Positions 1-13,608 of a stretch of 64,000 nucleotides of DNA are shown piece after piece (positions within the stretch are counted from its first letter, which is position 1; each line of letters starts with the position of its first letter). The notes under the pieces are model-generated. The model worked only from the letters and a program-made list of their open reading frames with translations, did no database searches and was not told the origin of the DNA. The translations under genes and the position numbers were made by a program. This DNA is from Margaritifera margaritifera (lineage: Eukaryota; Mollusca; Bivalvia; Unionida; Margaritiferidae): contig JAQPZY010001517.1 of NCBI GenBank assembly GCA_029931535.1, positions 3,542,001-3,606,000 on the forward strand, given 5' to 3'.

Positions 1-334
1 TTATCGAATGTAACTAATGGTATATCGATAATTTATTTCTTACATTTTTCTTCTGAGAAAGAAACAGCTTGGGTACTTTATTGACGTAACTTGAAGCTCT
101 TTAACTGAAACAATGCAAATCCAATGCATCCATAAGATTTATGGTTGTAAACTTTATGTGGAGTTTCCGAATAAGCGATAGTGATTATTAATTGTGCACA
201 TTTGAAATAAACAACATATCTTTTGCCTTTTTCTTTTTCTTTGTTTCATCCATGTTATAATTTGTCTGATGCATACATGGATCTTTATCTCTGATATTTT
301 GTTCTGATATACTTCAATTCTTTGAAATAAATAA

Positions 335-394
<60 letters not shown>

Positions 395-561
395 AAATGT
401 CCTATTCAGTAGCTAGAATTAGATTATATGATTTAACAATATTCAAGAACTAAAATAATCTCTTCTTCAAACCAATGGAAATAGGGCACAATGTAAAATT
501 AGATTTCGTCTTAATTTTTTAACAACCGCCTTCTATAAGGCAAATCAATTCTTTGTTTCAG
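1..561. other. Noncoding, probable intron with ATT microsatellite
   Basis: No convincing coding sequence is seen. A perfect ATT trinucleotide array runs from about 336 to 392. The right end has a pyrimidine-rich tract ending in AG at 560-561, which is a plausible splice acceptor for the exon that follows, so this stretch may be the end of an intron. Confidence 0.4.
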
Positions 562-812
562 TTCGACCTGCCAACTGTACTGAAGTAATATCCCATCGAG
601 ATAATGGAACACCAATTCACAATCATTATCATTTTTACGGCGGAAATCACTTCCACCAACACAATCACGGACTGGAAATATATCGTAATAAAACTTACTA
701 TACTAGTAACTTAGTTCACAATGGTATAATAAATACAGGCAATAGATCGAAATGTACAGTCAATATCGATGGCATAGAAAGAAGTCAACCAACCAGAAGA
801 AATTCAATTTAG
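562..812 (+). CDS. Probable 3'-terminal coding exon, His/Asn-rich protein of unknown function
   Basis: An open frame of about 83 codons follows a consensus-like splice acceptor (ttctttgtttcag) and ends at TAG 810-812. Two bases of a split codon precede the first full codon, so the exon enters in phase. Composition is protein-like: a His-rich stretch (HNHYHFYGGNHFHQHNHG), then a Tyr/Asn-rich segment, two Cys residues and a basic C-terminus. Two AATAAA-type signals lie downstream near 1092 and 1258, in keeping with a terminal exon. I do not recognise the family; the His cluster could bind metal, but that is only a guess. The upstream exons would lie outside the window. Confidence 0.45.
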
Positions 813-2384
813 ATAATTTGAGATGGTTTTGTTTTAATTATTTGTAGGGCAGTTAATTTTGTGTGGAAACTATGTGAGTCTGTGATTATTTTTACTTCTC
901 AAGATACAAAACTTATAGCAGAGATTGTGTACATTGCTTTCCCGACTCGACTGTATATATTTCTCTGTTGTCTTTATTGTTTGTAAGTAATAATTTGCGT
1001 CCGGTTTTAATATTTGGAGAGAAATCAGTAAGGCTCTGCCTTAAACAGGAAGTAGATTGAGTGACGTATAAAAGCTCAGTCTAAGTCTCTGAATAAACAC
1101 TGTCCTACATTGGGTTTAGCCGAACGTCAGCGCTGTACTGGCTATATGGTGTTGATTGAAAGGTAAATTAAAATTTTTTAACCGGAACGCATTCTAGAAT
1201 CATTTCACCAGTGTATTTATATTGTTTTTTGATAATATCAGTATATTTGTTATGTAATAATAAACATCTTAAAATTTGTTATAATTTTATTGATTTTAAG
1301 TTGATGTTTGCATTTTACTATATTTGTTCATTCTTTTAGGTCCATGTGGATATTTTTGCATTGAGTTTATTTATTTGTTTATTTATTTATTTGTGTAGGT
1401 ATTCCATTTGTACATTATTGAATTCTCACAATTTCAACTTGTTTAGAGTATGTGCTTGCTGATATAGTCACTTTTCTGTATGTTTTTTTTTTTTAAATGT
1501 GTTGTCTTGAAAACTTGATAAAAACGAAATCGATGAAGGAACAAATGGATGGTGTAGTTACAGTAAATAAAATAAACAACCAACATAACTCTGTGATGTA
1601 CAATCAAAATATCTGCAGTTTAAGTGAAAAATTAACTTACCACCTTTAGCAGTATTTCTTTAAGACAGGAGATGGCATATCTGAATGTCTAGGTTTGTTG
1701 ATTTTTCATCATGTATGTATGTATGTATTTATGTGTGTATGTATTGAACAGCATTAGAAGCACGTATGTATGTATGTATGTATGTATGTATGTATGTATG
1801 TATGTATGTATGTATGGATGTATGTATGTATTGAATAGCATTAGGGGCACGTATGTATGTATGTATGTATGTATATATGTATGTGTGTATATATATATAT
1901 GTATTGATGCCTGTTATTCTGTATGTATTTTCTTAACAGCAATAAAGACAGTAAGTGTCCATTTATGTGTTACAACTTTTATATTACTGCAGATTTAAGC
2001 TCATGTTAATATATTTATTTCTATCGTTTATTGTAGCAGTAAGATATGAATATAGTTTCGTTTAGCAGCATCAATGAACCGGTAACTCTAACATTTGTTA
2101 CATGTTAAGTTTGTTAACATTTGTACATTGTTATTTTGATTTGATGAATATATTTTTTTAAAATCATAATAAGATTCACATTCTTTTCTTCATTTCCGAT
2201 GGTCTGTCTGTCTGACTGTATGTATGTATCAAAGTTCTGAGTATGATATGCAGAATTTCCAAGCATTCAACCAAAACTGCGAGGCCATTTAATAGAAATC
2301 CGTAGACCAAATGTTGAAAACTAAAGGAAGTTTAGGACCAGAAATTGAAAGCCTTGGAAGCTGAGATTCTTATATCTAGTCAGG

Positions 2385-2415
<31 letters not shown>

Positions 2416-4225
2416 AAAACAAAACAACTCGATTTCCTCCATCATCTTTCCGTTCTTTAGTATCATTAGAATTGTTGTTGGATTTTATAATTTTATATCT
2501 ACGTTAGCAGAAATTGATGACACCTTGTCAGGCTTTCAAACATGGATATGTGTTATCTCCCTTGTTTAAATTACATCAGATGCTGGTATTTGAAGCTTTT
2601 ACAATACTATATATCTTTATTGGCATGATAACCGTTTTGGAACTGCAGTTTGCAATTATGTTTCTGCCACAAAATTTAAACATGTTTAATATGAGTAGCA
2701 TAGAAGTGAAAGATTATTGCGCAATCTCTTTTGAAAAAAAAAACTTTGATAGATTTTTCACAAAACTGACTATAATACAACATTTGAAAGATGTTGGAGC
2801 AACTTAATTTCACTCCGCTGTTATAGAAAACAAAATGTTTTAAATGACTCTGTTCCTACTCTGAAAATAGAAAATGACTTAATACTACTTTTCTAGACTC
2901 CTCACTCTTATACTACTATGAAATAACATAGTTGGTAGAGTTAATAACTGTGTATTCAAAGCGAATGTAGGTTGAATAATTGCTGAGGTAAATATAACAA
3001 ATGCGCTAGTGATATTCCTGTATCCTCCTATGATAGCATTATTTAAATCATGAAAACATATAGATTGCGCGAGTGATATTCCCCTACCCCTCCAAGTGAA
3101 CCTATTTTAAGATTTATGACTGGTATGCGGACGATAAAATTAGCGTTTACACCTCTATCCTATACTGCTCATGGCATAATATTTTCTGACAATAAGTTAA
3201 CTCAGACAAACCTACTGGCACAATTTCTTCAAAAGTTAGTTTTATATGGCTGTCCAATATTTAATCGTAGAATTTTGTTTAGCAAACTTACAGTTGTAAT
3301 AAAAAACAAATGTGCACACGTAGGATCCGTAAGCTTTATGAGTAGAGCGATGTAATTAAAAATATATATGAATAGCAGGACAATAGTTTGTCGTGAACAA
3401 TAAACCTTTTTAAAATGATGACGATTGAACCATATGAAATTATTCACTCATTGTTTTTGATCTGCCTAGAAAAAGATAAAATCATTTTCTGATACCAACC
3501 ATATAAATATGACAGTAATGATCTGTTTTCTTGTATATATTAGCTGGTGTACCTTAAGATTCTTCTTTAATCTCGTCGAAATAATGTTTTTAACACATCA
3601 CTGAACATTTCAGAAAAATGTTTGTAAATTGAACCTTGATATGCCGTAACTTTGTTCCAGGATTAGATGAAATGTAGTCCTTTGATTTCAATCTTGTTTT
3701 TTTCACAGAGAATTTGTTACAGTTTCTTATTACTTGCGAATTTAACTAACTCATATATTTTGTTTATTAGGGAATATTCGTTCGACATTCAGTTTCATCA
3801 TGCAGTCCAGCACATATATGTCATAATAGGTGCATCAACATCTGGTATGTGTGTCATACTTATTTAATTGATTTTAAAGATCTAATTTGTTTATAATTTG
3901 TACATTGTATATAGCCATAAGGCTACTATGGCTACAGTGTCAACTTAAAAGCGTTTATCATCATCAGAAGATAGTACCACTTTGTTCAGTATTATCATAT
4001 ACATGTCATGATTGTCAATTATAAGTAAAGTCATTTCTTGGCAATTATCTGCGTGATTAAATATACAGTCTTGACACATCTGTAACCTTAGATTTGTTTA
4101 ATTACTCATTTTCTGATGGCATCGCAAACTTTATTTTCGTCATGTCAGTTTTAAATGAATAGATTTTCGACCTTAAACAAACAAACTTTCTATCTGTGTA
4201 CCATTTATTTAGTCCGTCCTTAAGC
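813..4225. other. Noncoding; probable 3'UTR then intergenic sequence
   Basis: No recognisable gene. The first few hundred bases may be 3'UTR of the exon ending at 812. An ATGT tetranucleotide array with interruptions covers about 1709-1900, and an A-run lies at 2386-2414. Open frames here are short, low-complexity and without domain signal. Confidence 0.4.
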
Positions 4226-4466
4226 AACTGAAGCTTATTGTCTGATCTTACATGAATGGTCACACAGTAGCTTTTTGTCTGATCTTACATGAATGGTCAC
4301 ACAGTAGGTTATTGTCTGATCTTACATGAATAGTCACACAGTAGCTTATTGTCTGGTCTTACATGAATAGTCACACAGTAGCTTATTGTCTGGTCTTACA
4401 TGAATGGTCACACAGTAGCTTATTGTCTGATCTTACATGAATGGTCACACAGTAGCTTATTGTCTG
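4226..4466. repeat. 37-bp tandem repeat, about six copies
   Basis: The unit begins cttattgtctgatcttacat and continues with an 'aatggtcacacagtag' half; copies differ by one or two substitutions. No gene overlaps it. Confidence 0.9.
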
Positions 4467-6089
4467 AATTTTAATCACTACACAAAGGAGGAAAGATTTA
4501 AAGGTTGAGGCTGGTTATTTATGTTACAGAGGAGATGGGAAAAACTGACCAGTGTGAAAACTGAGGTTAACTACCTTAGGTATATGTGGCCAGTGAAAAA
4601 TGTTAAGAGCCTAAAATGTGTAATAAGACTGCGGCATGTCTATCTGTGTCTACTATAAACAGATTGTCAAATTCTTTAGTTTAGATTGAAGCTATTTTCT
4701 GGAGTAGGGATGGTACATCCTGATTAGTACCTTGACCTTTGACCTGGTTATTACCTCCTGTGATATAATGTAATTTATTCCTTATCAGCAAAGTGAAGTT
4801 CGATAAGTGCTGATATAAATAAAATATAACTCATAGTAAAAATATTTCATTTTATACAAAAACGATGATTTTGTTACTAAAGTACAATGATGAAAACAGC
4901 AGTTGAAACAACTTCATGACATTTCCATGCATATTGATATAGGATATCGCTTAGCAACTCATCAAATTATTTCTGACAAGTGAGACTACGTACACTTGTT
5001 ACGTATACAGTCTAGAACTATATTAAAGATTATTAACAAATGTAAGGTTGGCTATAGGTATAATGGAGCTAAGGGCTTATAGAACATTGGATTCAGAAAT
5101 AAATAACAAAGCTAACTGTAATTGATGCATTATGTAAGAGTTGTAGTTTCGGTCAGGCTTAAAATAAGTTTTAACATTTCTGAATATATGTATTTTCCTG
5201 TCATACAGATACTTGTCTTTTAAAGTGCATTAATGGAATAGATAACGGGGTCAGGATGGGTGGAATTAGGCCGGTAATACAATAGATACCTATCTATGTA
5301 ATGCAATTTTTTTAGTTTTTCAGTTTCGTCATTTCTATCTTTCTTGCTTAGAAAAAAATCTTTTGCTAGTTACGATGTGATAGCCACGACTGGAAATCTG
5401 AACAGGTCAAATATTACTATTAGTACTACATGAAATACATGCTTGGAGAATTGATCTATATCTTAAATCACTGATTGTTCAAGGTTATCAAAATAAAATT
5501 ACACGAATCAATTGCACAATTTTGCTGGACATATAAACACAAATATCATGCAATAAGTATAGACAAATATACCCATATATTACAAAAATATAACTTCCAA
5601 CTGTATCTGCAAGGTTTAGGGATTCTTTTAATTTGTCTTCGGGGTATGTCATATAGGAAAAAGAAGGTTTTGAAAATAAACAGGTGTTTGATGTTTTAAA
5701 GCATTATTGTTCATTTTTCAGTGCATATGTAGTTGTTATATCTTGACAGTAAAGATTCTGCCTAAGAATTCTTCTCCACAAATTGCAGTACATAAACAGG
5801 GATCTATTGTATTAACAACCTAATCATCTCTGACACACAGACGCAAAAAGCACAACCAAATGATTGCACAATCTCTCATCTTCATCCCCAACCCCCGCTC
5901 CCACAACTCACACATACTAGCTTTTAATGACAGTAATGGATAGTGCCACTTTAAGAGTACTGCATAGTGCCACTTAAAAAAAAAAAAAAAAAACCACAGC
6001 TGATTTAATGTGATTTATTTATTGCTAACGCATTTCTTTCTTTTAATTACATCTGCCATCTTTAATTTCTCCACCGTTATCGGTCATTC
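4467..6089. other. Noncoding, nothing recognised
   Basis: AT-rich single-copy-looking sequence. An A-run lies at about 5975-5992. No coding or RNA signal was found. Confidence 0.4.
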
Positions 6090-6312
6090 AACGAAGCATG
6101 CCTGGCCTTGTGCGAAGCATCATGGGAGGCCAGGGTAACAGGCTAGGTCAGTCCTACCTCATAAGTATGCATTCGGACCACCTCGGTTATTTAAGACAAA
6201 AAGACTGACAGAGAAGTTGGGAATGCAATTAACTTTCTTTTTTTCAGTCGCAACTTCTCGATCAATTCTCAGTTCGCTGGTGCCCGGCCTAAACTGGAAA
6301 GCCAATATACCC
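6090..6312. repeat. Dispersed repeat copy with foldback arms
   Basis: A segment around 6175-6270 resembles 7740-7825: both carry a 'cggac-acctcgg-tattta' block, then a 'gactga-agaagttg-gaatgca' block and an 'aacttctcg' block. The 'agaagtt' and 'aacttct' blocks are inverted relative to each other, as in a foldback or MITE-like unit. The right end (6273-6308) matches 15622-15657 in inverse orientation over about 36 bases with four mismatches. This is probably one interspersed family, not named here. Confidence 0.5.
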
Positions 6313-6916
6313 ATCTTAGAATTCATTCATGCATTTATATGACTCCAGGACGTTAGGTCCATAACGAGGTTAAGCTAGGCACTGCAATATCAAATGCATC
6401 CTCCGTGGTTACAGATGAACACATCCATTAGCAACACCGTGACGAATATTGTTGTGTTCCATTGCGTAACCGAAAGACTAGAATCCATAAAGACTTAAGT
6501 TTCCAATATATTCCATCTTTGAAGAAGAAGTAGCGCCGAAATCAATGGATTGTTTATATGTCATGATGAGGGATTGATCATTAAGATTAGGAACGACATT
6601 TTCGTTGGCTGATCAAGCAGCCATTTCCTTCAAAAATTTCAACATCAAACTTTATTTGTGGTATTTTTATGTAAGAACAAACACTCAGTCCAAAAACAGC
6701 CAATCTGGTTTTCTAATACTAACCCATACCTTGTTTATATTCTTATCATGGTGAAGTTAATCATTCACACACCCACCTTGAAAACGGCATCTCGATTACC
6801 AAGATTACGGAAAGAAGCGAAACATTAAAATAATATAAATGAATTTATAGTGATCATCGTGTACCTTTTCGTAATCAGTGTTTATTGACGTTGGTGTCAA
6901 TACCTTACCAGGTTAC

Positions 6917-6986
<70 letters not shown>

Positions 6987-7699
6987 CAACAACAACAACA
7001 ATAATAATATCATAATCATCTCCATCATCATCATGTCACAGTTACTAAAGGTAACATATTTTAGCACATAGTCATCTGTATGAACTCTTAGGAAAGTTTT
7101 AGAATCACGCTGTTAAAGATTAACGGAATATAAAGAATACCAGTGTCTTGAATAGTTACTACACATACAGTACATTCACAGATAAGAACATATCTTATAA
7201 ATGATTTGAGTAAGAGGACAAATACGCATATAAATTAGTCAGTTTTAGTAGACGTTACGTAAGCTACTTCAGCACTATGTACATTGTTTCTTTGTTCTTC
7301 TCTATTTTTCATGTTATTGGGAGTGGTGGTACCTTGATAGCCTGATTTTAATTACATTGTAGTAAATGATGTTGTGTATTGTTTTATGGTTTGCTTGCAG
7401 AACTGCCTAGTTTAGCCTCGTTTTCGTAATACATGAATATTAATGAGGATCTTTTTAAGAACGGTCTATATCATAGGCCGGTAAAGAGTACAGTCTGTGT
7501 CTCCGGATTAGTTAGTCATCCAGCGGAGTGAGTTGCAGAGAAAATAGGAAGCAGGGAACCCGATTAATGAAGGTGGTGCTAGGTGAGATGTTGGACAACT
7601 CTTACGAGACTTTATATCAATGGATTTTGGTTATCATCCCTTAATGTTGATATTGAGACACGTTGAGGTTTCATTCGCAATTTCGAGGTCAATCCTACA
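6313..7699. other. Noncoding with AAT microsatellite
   Basis: A perfect AAT array covers about 6919-6982 and grades into AAC/AAT units to about 7008. Nothing else was recognised. Confidence 0.45.
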
Positions 7700-7860
7700 G
7701 ATCATCCTTGGAATGTATGTCGATCGCTGCCATCCGGACTACCTCGGCTATTTACGAAACAAGGATTGACTGAGAAGTTGCGAATGCATCGAACTATGTT
7801 TTCATTCATAACTTCTCGGTTAAATCCTGCAGTCAATCCAATAGTAGACATAGCCGAAGC
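7700..7860. repeat. Second copy of the foldback repeat
   Basis: The blocks 'aggattgactgagaagtt' at about 7769 and 'aacttctcggttaaatcct' at about 7811 are inverted copies around a short spacer. The same family is seen at 6175-6270. Confidence 0.5.
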
Positions 7861-7920
7861 AGTTCGAATATATAACGTGGGTTTTTTTCCTCATTGGTTG
7901 TGATTCAATCGCTAAATATG

Positions 7921-9020
7921 TGTCGCATTATGGGACGTTTCATACAACCTTTTCATCGGTGTCTGACATTAGGGGATATTTAACACCACCTTTCCCCGGT
8001 GTCTGACATTGAGGGATGTTTAATACCACCTTTCCTCGGCGTCTGGCATTATGGGATATTTAACACCACCTTTCCCCTGTATCTGCCATTAGGGGATATT
8101 TAACACCACCTTTCCTCGGCGTCTGGCATTATGGGATGTTTAATACCACCTTTCCTCGGCGTCTGGCATTATGGGATATTTAACACCACCTTTCCCCGGT
8201 GTCTGACATTGAGGGATATTTAATACCCAATTTTTCCGGGTGTTTGATATTATGGGATGTTTAACACAACCTTTCTCCGGTGTCTCACATTAGGGGATGT
8301 TTAACACAACCTTTCTCCGGTGTCTGACATTAGGGAATTAACACAATCTTTCTCCGGTGTCTGACATTAGGGAATTAACACAACCTTTCTCCGGTGTCTG
8401 ACACTAGGGGATGTTTAATACCACCTTTTCCCTGTGTCTGACATTAGGCGATGGTTAACGTCAACTTACCCCTGTATCTGCTATTACCGGATGTTTAACA
8501 CCACCTTTCCTCGGCGTCTGGCATTATGGGATGTTTAATACCACCTTTCCCCGCTGTCTGACATTAGGGGATGTTTAATACAACCCATCCCTGGTGTCTG
8601 ACATTAGGGGATGTTTAATACAACCTATCTCTGGTGTCTGACTTTAGGGGATGTTTAACACCACCTTTCCTCGGCGTCTGGCATTATGGGATGTTTAATA
8701 CCACCTTTCCCAGCTGTCTGACATTAGGGGATGCTTAACACCCCCCCCCCCCCTTTCCCCGGTGTCTGACATTAGACGATGGTTAAAACAACCTTTCCCC
8801 TGATTCTGATATTAGGGGACGTTTAACACCACCTTTTCCCTGTGTCTGACATTAGGGGATGTTTAAATTCAACCTTTCCTCAGTCTGACATTAGGGGATG
8901 TTTAATATAACCTTTCCCCACTGTGTGTCAACCTTTCCTCAGTCTGACATTAGGGGATGTTTAATATAACCTTTCCCCACTGTGTGACATTAGGGGATGT
9001 TTAATAGAATCTTTCAAGAT
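7921..9020. repeat. GC-richer minisatellite, unit about 41 bp
   Basis: About 26 diverged copies of a unit built as ggatgtttaa-caccacc-tttcc-ccggtgtctg-acattaggg. Subvariants alternate (for example tcggcgtctggcattat versus ccggtgtctgacatta), so the array has some higher-order structure. A C-run lies near 8740. No spacers or associated genes suggest any other function. Confidence 0.9.
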
Positions 9021-10714
9021 TGCAACCCAAGCAAAGATGATTCTTTTCTTTATTCTACCAGAACCAAAAGATGAACATATTTTTGGAGGAATGGTTTTGC
9101 AAATAAATCATTACTTTAAAAAATTTCTTATGTCCTGATTTAAATGTAAAAATCATTGCTACTTCCGAAACGTTAAAATTAAGCGAGAAATATTCGCAAA
9201 CAGAGAAATGATCCTGCATTTGAATTTCGAGGGTGCGACTCGTCTAAGTTACTTCTTTATCCGTTATTGTATTAAGCGATATTTTTCAACGTATTGCAAC
9301 AAACCTAATGTACGTGTGTATTTACGTCCCCTGCCTTCGATTTGGTATATTTTAGTGGATTATTTGTTTGATTATGGGGTATCGGTGTTGGGAAGATTCT
9401 CAGACCGATAAATAAGACTTGCCAAGTGACTCAAGACGGTATCAAAAATAAAATGAAGACAAATTATAAAACATGCTACTCATATGTATGAACACGAGCG
9501 CTTTACAAACTTGTGCCATATTGACATTTCCTACAAAAGATTCAAAAATGTTCATACTTCTATAAAACCCTCAATTTTATGGCACTTTCCAATGACAGAA
9601 GAAAGTTACACATAATTACACCCCTTGCAAACGTTCTAATAACGATTCAAAATAATAGCATATAAGTTTGCAAACAATGCCGTCATTCTTACACAGATGT
9701 AATAATCCATGCATTTATTTGCTGTCAAAACACTGTGCGACAAAGTGAAATATTTCGGACACGTATTATAAATAATTTTGACATTGGTCAATGTGTTTTC
9801 CTTCACAATATATCAGATGAGGAATTTATTCAACATCTTCTGGGTAGGGAATTTCCAAAAGTTGTCTATTTAGATCAGCCTGAAAGACTAAGAAAGTTTA
9901 TAATGTCTGCTTCATTGTTCTCTGCATCTGCATGGATTCTTTCTTAGCAAGAAGATTGATTTTCAAATTAAAAGTGGAAGATATGTGATGGCAGAAATCT
10001 TCATAGTCGTGTGCTCTTGCTTGCTATTTTTGACATTACATATAAAATATTATTTATTTTAAATACATAATAACGATGTTCAAATAATTAGGTGTTAGAG
10101 GAATGTGCAGGAGTACGCCTTTTTAAAAGTATGGTGTTCTCATATGAGAACCCCCAAAAGTAAGCTGCACTTATAAGAGATTCTCTCATGTACACCTCTG
10201 TCAATTATATATAATTATTTACAGCTAATGCATTATTCTTTTCTTTTTCCTTTCTTGTATCCTCTATCTCTGAATGGAGGAAATAAAGGTTGATGATGAT
10301 GCGACACGCGGACCTTTATTTTGTGGCTAATTGATATGTGTATTTGCAAGTTTATTAGTTATTGGAATATGAATACACTGTTGCTGCAGATATAAAATTC
10401 TTATAACTGTTTTTCTTTCGTTTCTAAGCTTCTGATTTAATCTATGGAAGGAGATTTTTAAAAAATTATTTTCAGTGACGCTTGCGAATTAGAAATTTAA
10501 AGAGTGTTTGAAACGCTGCTTAATTAGATAAACTATGATTTCAAAAGTAGAAAAGTCATGTCACGTTGGTTGATGAATAGAAACCGGGATGGGAGAGCAT
10601 CTCTTTAATTTCAGTTTATATTGACTCCTTCCAAGAAAACCAATATTTCATTCCATTTCGACTGTATCGGGTAAATCTAGATCGTCTTACTTCACATTGG
10701 CAATCTGCGTTATC
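9021..10714. other. Noncoding, nothing recognised
   Basis: Short open frames at 9208-9411 and 9735-9947 (+) lack recognisable domains and have no supporting start or splice context. I see no gene here. Confidence 0.4.
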
Positions 10715-10990
10715 CTATTCGTCTTCTTTGTCGTCATCGTCAGCTATGATTCCATGCTGAGACATTACAACATAATTGGCCTCTTGGTTTTCTTCACCAG
10801 CGTCTTCTTTGATGTCTGTTACAATCCCAGGCGTTGGCGTCATGTCATTTTGCCTGGCGTGTTCGTACTCCTCGTCGTTCCCGCCCAGTCAGAAGATCGG
10901 AGGTCTTTTTACTTCATCGTCTACTTTTCTCTCGACTTGGTTCAATGGGGTGCGTCTTTCTCGCGTTCCGAAAGTCACAAAATTATTCAT
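10715..10990 (-). pseudogene. Exon-like segment encoding an acidic C-terminal tail, interrupted by TGA
   Basis: On the minus strand, an AG at 10991-10992 precedes a 92-codon frame ending at TAG 10715-10717. It has strongly non-random, polar composition: an Arg-rich start (TFGTRERRTPLNQ), a middle rich in Asn/Asp/Glu, a possible Tyr motif (ANYVVMSQHG) and an acidic terminus (ADDDDKEDE). It reads like the cytoplasmic tail of a receptor or adaptor. A single in-frame TGA (10889-10891) breaks it, so it is either a decayed copy or an exon with an assembly error. GC content is well above its surroundings. The family is not recognised. Confidence 0.45.
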
Positions 10991-12402
10991 CTGTTAGACA
11001 TATGCTAATGTTGTTTCCTAAATATAGTTCTTACAAATATTCCATTTCATCGCGGTCTCTTTTAACCAACTGAATAGTACAGTTTCACATCTCTTGATTA
11101 TAAAAGGTCACAAAATTATGAAATACATGGAAAATAACTGAGCATCATATTTCTCCCACATTTCTTAAAGGTTAAGTCTAGACTTAGAACATTTGATTGG
11201 TCAAACTTAAGTCGGACTTAAATTTCACCCAATCAGATTGCTGAGTATGATAAGCTGATAACTAAACAAAGGTAAAATTCAGCTCATTTTGAAATAACTG
11301 TAATAAAAAGTACTTTGATTTGATTCTAATAAAAGATGTTGCTGAGACTATCACAATAATGATTTTATACCGTTTGAATTAGGTCCCTCTGAACTGCCAA
11401 AATACCCCAGAGATAATGTGAATCATAACATTTTAGCAAGCATACATTTTCGTCAATTTTGCGAGGAGACTAAATTCGCAAAAATATTTGCCGTAAGATG
11501 CAATTTTGAAGATAAATTTTTCACCCAAAGTATATTTCGCCAATGCTTATTTTGTTCTCATCGCAGAAACTGAATAAAACAAAACCAGTATGATTTACAG
11601 TATACAGTAAAACTCGGTTAGGTCGAACACGGTTATAACGAATAATCATTTAGTACGAAGTGAATTCGCTTGCCTGCTGAAGCATTATGATTAAAATAAT
11701 ACTATGAATATAACGAATCATGGATGTAACGAAAAGAAATGAATTTTACGGATCCCCAGGTGGTTCGTTATACCCTAGTTATTTTGTTCCTCAAATTGCC
11801 TAATTTTGTTGAAATTCAAACAAGTGACATTTAACATAAGTTATTAATTTCCAGAAAAAAACCTCCGTCTCTTCACATGTCCTTATATTATCCTGAAGGT
11901 CACGTCATATTATAAACACGTGCCCGTCATATTACGCTGTGTTTTCCTGAAAGTTCCGGCTATTAATACTCTTGGTTTCTTTAAAATACTACTAAGTGTG
12001 CTTGTAAAAGTCCAAACATTTTTTTTTTTACCACTTTTCAATTAAATTAATGTTGAGCCATTACTTTAGTATATTCAAACAATTATTGCCATTCTTGGAG
12101 TTTAATTGACGAATTCTTCATCCACGGCATATAACATGGTATCCTTATAGGGAGTATCGTCTGATATGCCACATGCCTCGTGTGGACAGTGTGTCATAAA
12201 AATGCAAGACAAGACAAGGGCACTAACTGTATATTACTGAAATCCTAGAGGCTCCTGTGACGTTCAATTGTACGAAATGGAAATATTTCAAGTAACAAAA
12301 AAAGCATTTATGTCTTGTTAGAAGGGCTATGATTTGTTACATATTACTTATTATAATGTTGAATATATTCACAAAAATGAAGTTAGCTAATTCAATAAAA
12401 TG
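10991..12402. other. Noncoding, nothing recognised
   Basis: AT-rich sequence with no coding or RNA signal that I can support. Confidence 0.4.
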
Positions 12403-12612
12403 TTTTTGTTGTTGTTGTTGTTGTGGTGGTGGTGGTTGCTGTTTTTTTACGACACTTTTAATACATTATTTACTATATCATGCTGAAGAGAAGGAACCTA
12501 ATTGCCTTTCCAAAGGACACACTGAGGCCGTAGAGCCAGGCTGTTCTGGTTGGGTATCGAACCCACTGGATTACGAGTCTAACGCTCTACCAACTGATCA
12601 ATTCCGGGCGGC
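12403..12612 (-). mobile_element. tRNA-derived SINE
   Basis: Read on the minus strand from 12612, the head has a Pol III A-box-like segment (tgatcagttggtagagcg), an anticodon-like loop (actCGTaa, Thr-type) and a B box (ggttcgatacc). The 3' side of the head does not pair with the 5' acceptor strand, and the sequence runs on through an unrelated body to a tail of CCA/CAA repeats (plus-strand gttgttgttg at about 12411). That is the structure of a tRNA-derived SINE and not of a functional tRNA. Confidence 0.75.
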
Positions 12613-12935
12613 TCCCCGAATTGATACATGTACCCTTTTATTTTTTTACAGTATCATGTCTGATTTAATAAATGTGGTACTAAGAAAACAATCAAGAAAC
12701 GCACGGGTATTAAGGAATAAAGACCTTCATATACCCCCAAAATGTGACCATTTAATTTGTAACAATTGAATCTCCATTGTTTAAATTAAACAATTGATTA
12801 TCCATACTCTAGATCATGTTACTAATATATACGAGTTAAAACCAATTAGGAACATTTTCAAACAATACTTCTATTAGACATAGGCAAGTAAGTAAGTGCA
12901 CTTGAAGGGACTGTTATTCGCCATATGATTTCTCT

Positions 12936-12979
<44 letters not shown>

Positions 12980-13608
12980 CGTGCTGTTGGTGCTACTTTT
13001 TCGTTTTGAAAATTCTTTCTGGACTTAAACGATGACTTCTGGCTTCCTCACTTTTGGAGTATCCACATTCCATGCCTTCTAGTTCTTAGAGTTAAACTTG
13101 AATTGTGGTCTGAAAAATATCAAGATATTGAACAGAATCGGAGTTATCAGGGGTAAATTCATGAAGGAACAGAAAGCCCCCACCCCCACTCTCCCAGATT
13201 AACCACTGCATCACCCCCTCCACCCCCCTCCGAATCAATGGTAGAAATAAATTGTACTCAATTTTTCAAGCCTTAAGAAATGTTTAATTTAAAGGCCTCT
13301 CTATTCATTGTCCCGAATATTTAGAAATTACCAGCTTTTTGAGTCATTGAAAAAGAAAGCTTGCTGAAATTTAATTATTAATGCTTGATCTTTTGCAATG
13401 GAACAGATATATAAACAAGAAATTTGGCTTGAAATAAACAATACCATATTAGTAACTTTATCAACGGAAGGTGTTAATACATGAGTAACTGTAAATCTTT
13501 TGAATAAGTTTGATCCCTATATAGTATAGTTGCATTCAAGACTTTCATGAAAATATTTATATTTTAGTTTCCATATAAATCTCCTCCTTTTCAAAATGTA
13601 ACTGCAGC
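12613..13608. other. Noncoding with TC microsatellite
   Basis: A TC dinucleotide array lies at about 12931-12976. No gene was seen in the remainder. Confidence 0.45.

Noticed and set aside
7921..9020. Possible CRISPR-like array
   Set aside because: Units are contiguous, diverged copies of about 41 bp with no unique spacers and no cas-type genes, in eukaryotic sequence.
12520..12612. Functional tRNA-Thr gene
   Set aside because: The 3' side does not pair with the 5' acceptor strand, and the sequence continues into a SINE body and tail.
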